Of a stretch of 45,778 bases of DNA, positions 42,942-45,778 are shown piece after piece. The first letter of the stretch is position 1. Each line of letters starts with the position of its first letter. A program made the position numbers and the translations under genes. Origin of the DNA: Parcubacteria group bacterium (lineage in GTDB: Bacteria; Patescibacteriota; JABMPQ01); the NCBI GenBank assembly GCA_013202585.1, contig JABMPQ010000012.1, positions 1-45,778 of the forward strand. The letters are read 5' to 3'. The notes under the pieces were generated by a model. That model saw only the letters and a program-made list of their open reading frames with translations. It did not search any database and was not told the DNA's origin.

Positions 42942-44451
42942 ATTTTTTCGGCTCTGAGATTTCTTTATTTTGAAGAATAAGAATATATTGATGATGGATG
43001 TTGGGTACGTATGAATAAGGATAACCGTATGGAAATATTTTTTTGTGGCGCTGATATAATATAGTTATTCCTTTTAATGCGAAATTACCTAATTCAAGTT
43101 TTTGTGCCAAGTCAGAATGAAACATATACAGCCTACCTTTATGCCTAAAATCACTTACAATCACACAAAGATATTTTTTAGGTTTCAATATCCTACTGCA
43201 GTCATTAAAAAATCCCGAAAGAATATCAATGAACTTATCATAATTATCAATATTACCAAGATCATTTTTTAGATTTGAATAGTTAGTATCTAAATTATTA
43301 GCTACTCTTTCTTGTTTGACCTTATGATCTGCTTTTTTATTTAGTATATTCCAATAAGGTGGGCTTGTAACAATAAAATCAAAATAATCATCTTCAAATT
43401 CTTGAATTTTCTTTAAAGAGTCACCACGTATAATCTTTTGATTTCTATTAGTCGTACTAAACAAGTCATCATTTAATTCTTTCTGCAGACGTTCTTTCGT
43501 AAGATCAACATACTTCTTTACCAGCTCAATACCAACGCCTTCTCTACTGTTTACTGCACAAGCTTTCAGTGTTGAGCTAACTCCACTAAAGGGATCCAGA
43601 ACACGTTGGCCTTTTTTAGTAAAAAATTTAATCAATCTCCCAACATCTTGAAATGAAAATGGAGCGGGATGCTGTCTTTCGATTTTTGTATCTTCATGAT
43701 TAGCACCTAATCCTTTTTGAGTGAATACTGAAATAGTTTCTTGAATCCATTCTTGTCCAGTAAGATCATTTAATTTATTTATTAATTTTCTTTTCGAAGT
43801 TTTTTTCTTTGGAGATATGACTTTATCACTAGTATCCATCTCATACGCTGGCGTTGTTTTATTTCGAATCACGTCCAAAACAACCCCCTGTATTTCAAAA
43901 GGAGTATTTCTTTTAATAATTATTGGCTCTATAGTTTTATTTGCTGGTTGAAGTCGTATCCGACCATGCTCTTTGTAAAACTTTTTCAAGGTTGCCTCTT
44001 GGTTATTAATCAACGCAACAACTTTTTGACCATTTTCCGCAAAACTTTGATGCTTAACCAAAACAACATCATTATCATATATATTCTCGTCAATCATACT
44101 ATCACCGACTACACGCAACGCATAGATACTTGAAGTTGTCCTCAGCCTATTTTTGGGGATAGTTATTGTTTCTTTCTCACGAACTGCCTCAATCGGCTGA
44201 CCAGCAGCAATGGAACCCAACAATGGAATCCTTATCATTGCTCCATCATCAATTACGTTAATAGAGCGCGGCTTGTTTTTTTCCTTTGCTAAGTACCCTA
44301 AATCACGAAGTTTAGAAATATGAAAATGCGCCGTAGAAACAGACGCTAATTTAAACTTTTTTCTTATCTCCTCAAGTGCAGGAGAATATCCTTTTCGCTT
44401 TTGATAACCTTTTACGAAATCAAAAACCTCTTTTTGACGTTTTGTAAGCAT
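42928..44451 (-). CDS. LexA repressor fused to a DNA methyltransferase
   Basis: The 507-residue protein combines two complete parts. Residues 1-200 are a LexA: a winged helix beginning LTKRQKEVFDFVKGYQKRKGYSPALEEI, the cleavage site A83-G84 in GSIAAGQPI, the catalytic serine S118 in VVGDSMID and the lysine K156 in QEATLKKF. These lie almost exactly where Escherichia coli LexA has A84-G85, S119 and K156. After a Lys-rich linker (215-225), residues about 230-500 are a methyltransferase with HPAPFSFQDV, motif I DPFSGVSST (286-294) and motif IV TSPPYW (362-367), typical of N4-cytosine enzymes. Self-cleavage would separate the DNA-binding part from the methyltransferase. It is divergent from a TIR gene and overlaps a second methyltransferase. 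Confidence 0.93.
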   Translation of the reverse strand: MLTKRQKEVFDFVKGYQKRKGYSPALEEIRKKFKLASVSTAHFHISKLRDLGYLAKEKNKPRSINVIDDGAMIRIPLLGSIAAGQPIEAVREKETITIPKNRLRTTSSIYALRVVGDSMIDENIYDNDVVLVKHQSFAENGQKVVALINNQEATLKKFYKEHGRIRLQPANKTIEPIIIKRNTPFEIQGVVLDVIRNKTTPAYEMDTSDKVISPKKKTSKRKLINKLNDLTGQEWIQETISVFTQKGLGANHEDTKIERQHPAPFSFQDVGRLIKFFTKKGQRVLDPFSGVSSTLKACAVNSREGVGIELVKKYVDLTKERLQKELNDDLFSTTNRNQKIIRGDSLKKIQEFEDDYFDFIVTSPPYWNILNKKADHKVKQERVANNLDTNYSNLKNDLGNIDNYDKFIDILSGFFNDCSRILKPKKYLCVIVSDFRHKGRLYMFHSDLAQKLELGNFALKGITILYQRHKKIFPYGYPYSYVPNIHHQYILILQNKEISEPKKYEKK

Positions 44452-44470
44452 GTTATGAATTAAATGTGTA

Positions 44471-44529
44471 TTGACGTTATCTTTACAAGTAGTATACTAG
44501 AAAATGAATAGAAAGTCCAAATAGGACTT
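44471..44529 (+). promoter_or_regulatory. Divergent control region: promoter plus two dyads
   Basis: For the TIR gene: TTGACG (44471-44476), 16 bp, TATACT (44493-44498). The 10-bp palindrome TAGTATACTA (44490-44499) covers this -10. Further on, AAGTCC-AAATA-GGACTT (44513-44529) is a perfect 6-bp dyad in the expected leader. Either could be the operator of the LexA fusion encoded on the other side. Confidence 0.65.
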
Positions 44530-44559
44530 ATCCCCAATTAATAATTAATAATAAAAAAT

Positions 44560-44997
44560 ATGGGAAATAAAAAAGAAGTTTTTGTAAGTTTTGACTACGA
44601 AAACGATAAACATTATAAATATCTCTTAGAGGCGTGGGATGCAAATGATGAATTTGATTTTGTTTTTAGCGACAAAACCCCGACTGAAATTAACAGCGAA
44701 AACATTGAGCCAATTAAAGCAGGGCTTACAAAAAAAATCAAAGAGGCAACTCATACTTTGGTAATAGTTGGCGAAGAAGCCAACTATCAGCATAGTAACC
44801 ACGAGTTAATTGGCTACAAGAACTGGATTAATTTTGAAGTAGCCAAGAGCATAGAAGACGGGAACAGAATCGCTGTCGTAAGACTTGAAAATAACTACAC
44901 GCTTCCTGAAGAAATCCACGAAGGCGAATATTCTATTGTAGAAGGATACACAGAAAGTAATATAATCGATGTTCTGGACAACGCTCCAGAAAATTAA
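44560..44997 (+). CDS. TIR-like protein (DUF1863/ThsB-like)
   Basis: The 145-residue protein has the TIR-like pattern of DUF1863 (MTH538) proteins: KEVFVSFDYENDKHY at the start, then IEPIKAGLTKKIKEATHTLVIVGEEA, and KNWINFEVAKSIEDG with E93 in the position of the catalytic glutamate of NAD-cleaving TIR domains. In Thoeris systems such ThsB proteins sense infection and make a cyclic ADP-ribose signal that activates a partner effector. The partner here is probably the membrane protein that starts 1 bp after its stop. Catalytic activity is inferred, not shown. Confidence 0.82.
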   Translation: MGNKKEVFVSFDYENDKHYKYLLEAWDANDEFDFVFSDKTPTEINSENIEPIKAGLTKKIKEATHTLVIVGEEANYQHSNHELIGYKNWINFEVAKSIEDGNRIAVVRLENNYTLPEEIHEGEYSIVEGYTESNIIDVLDNAPEN

Positions 44998-44998
44998 T

Positions 44999-45607
44999 AT
45001 GAGCATTGTTTCTAGTGATGCAAAATTTACTGCGCTACATGAGCATTACAATAACACTTTTACCAACATAAAAGAGTCGATCAAATTACGTGATAAACTA
45101 ACGGCTTTAATTCTTGTCATATTGTTGTTTGTGGTGTTATTTGTATTTTGGCCTACCGATGCGACAATAGCACTTACTCAAATATCTACAGAAAAATTAG
45201 GTTTAGCTATAAGCTTCGATGAAGGATTTCTTGGTAGTATTATTTGGTTTGCATTATTGATTGCGATAGTACGATATACGCAAACAGTTGTTTATATAGA
45301 GCGACAGTATGCATATATTCATCGCCTAGAAGAAAAGTTGCATATACATTTCAGGGACGAAATAACTTTTACAAGAGAAGGTAAATCTTATCTGCAAAAA
45401 TACCCTAAATTTTCAGATTGGATATGGACATTATATATGATTATCTTTCCTTCTCTTTTAGTAGTTGTTATTTTAATAAACATTATAGGTGAATGGGCGA
45501 ACTTTTTTCCTGAGATATCTGCGTCATTAGTACTTAATACCTTAATTGTGATTTGTATCTTGATCTCAATCGCTTTTTACCTACTTTTTATGTACTACCA
45601 AAAATAG
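44999..45607 (+). CDS. Four-helix membrane protein paired with TIR
   Basis: The 202-residue protein has four transmembrane helices at about 33-51, 77-98, 141-163 and 175-199. Charged helices lie before TM1 and between TM2 and TM3 (IERQYAYIHRLEEKLHIHFRD). Helical pre-TM segments and paired helices resemble SLATT-type membrane effectors of defence systems, but I cannot assign the family. It starts 1 bp after the TIR stop, so the two are almost certainly one unit. By analogy with TIR-transmembrane pairs it would disrupt the membrane when activated. A frame starting 30 bp earlier inside the TIR gene is possible. Confidence 0.8.
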   Translation: MSIVSSDAKFTALHEHYNNTFTNIKESIKLRDKLTALILVILLFVVLFVFWPTDATIALTQISTEKLGLAISFDEGFLGSIIWFALLIAIVRYTQTVVYIERQYAYIHRLEEKLHIHFRDEITFTREGKSYLQKYPKFSDWIWTLYMIIFPSLLVVVILINIIGEWANFFPEISASLVLNTLIVICILISIAFYLLFMYYQK

Positions 45608-45628
45608 TAATAAAAAAAATATGGGGAA

Positions 45629-45678
45629 GTTTTGGGGAAAGTCCATTCACCCCTACCCCTCTGTCCTTTCCCCAAAAC
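45629..45678. repeat. 13-bp perfect inverted repeat with pyrimidine-rich loop
   Basis: GTTTTGGGGAAAG and its exact complement enclose a 24-base C/T-rich loop. No adjacent T-run on either strand, so not a plain terminator. It lies just after the TIR/membrane unit and could mark its edge. The remaining bases to 45778 show no feature. Confidence 0.75.
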
Positions 45679-45778
45679 AAAAAACTTATTTTAAGATTTA
45701 AAAAAAATAATTAAGAAAAAAATTACATCGCACAACAGCGCATATGAGGTTCGTAAAAAAGTGAAAATTTTGATAAGA

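Overview
The window looks like a chromosomal segment of an uncultivated, small-genome bacterium of the Patescibacteria / Candidate Phyla Radiation type. This is inference from gene content and style: short intergenic gaps, many membrane-anchored proteins of unknown function, a bacterial V-type ATPase, a bacterial Elp3, weak or absent Shine-Dalgarno sites, and GC-rich palindromes scattered between and inside genes. TGA is used as a normal stop (thyA, the nuclease gene), so lineages that recode UGA are excluded.

Layout. 1-5.9 kb, minus strand: a degenerate copy of the dnaE 3' end, a CYTH-family triphosphatase, dnaE (DNA polymerase III alpha), a membrane protein, and a YtxH/DUF948 pair. 6.0-9.1 kb, plus strand: a membrane-anchored protein, rodA and rplY (bL25). 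9.1-18.5 kb: a full V-type ATPase operon in the order stalk-I-(unknown)-K-E-C-F-A-B-D, whose rotor subunit carries the residues of the sodium-binding type. 18.6-23.3 kb: DUF2085 and DUF3048 proteins, glyA, and two small proteins that resemble cold-shock domains. 23.4-26.2 kb: a folate/thymidylate cluster (folC-like, thyA, folA). 26.3-29 kb: a P-type cation ATPase broken by one frameshift. 29-30.9 kb: two unknown genes. 30.9-36.7 kb, minus strand: a translation cluster (elp3, coiled-coil protein, rpmE, prfA, PIG-V-like glycosyltransferase, prmC). 36.7-39.8 kb: a PP-loop enzyme, small membrane proteins, tRNA-Ala(TGC) and tRNA-Val(GAC), each preceded by a broken partial copy of itself, and an unknown gene.

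39.8-45.6 kb is an accessory, defence-like region: a ParB-like protein, an attC-like inverted repeat, a tiny gene with a strong Shine-Dalgarno, a PD-(D/E)XK restriction-type nuclease, two DNA methyltransferases on the opposite strand, and a TIR protein paired with a four-helix membrane protein. The most striking gene is a complete, apparently self-cleavable LexA repressor fused to a DNA methyltransferase. It is divergent from the TIR/membrane pair, and the shared 108-bp control region has a good promoter and two dyads. I infer a damage-responsive restriction-modification module that may also control the TIR/membrane pair.

A second theme is a 20-bp palindrome (CCTGCCTGCCGGCAGGCAGG). It occurs in frame inside dnaE, in operon gaps, inside larger hairpin elements, and at the identical nucleotide position (after tRNA base 10) in broken copies of two different tRNAs. 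This behaviour recalls Rickettsia palindromic elements.
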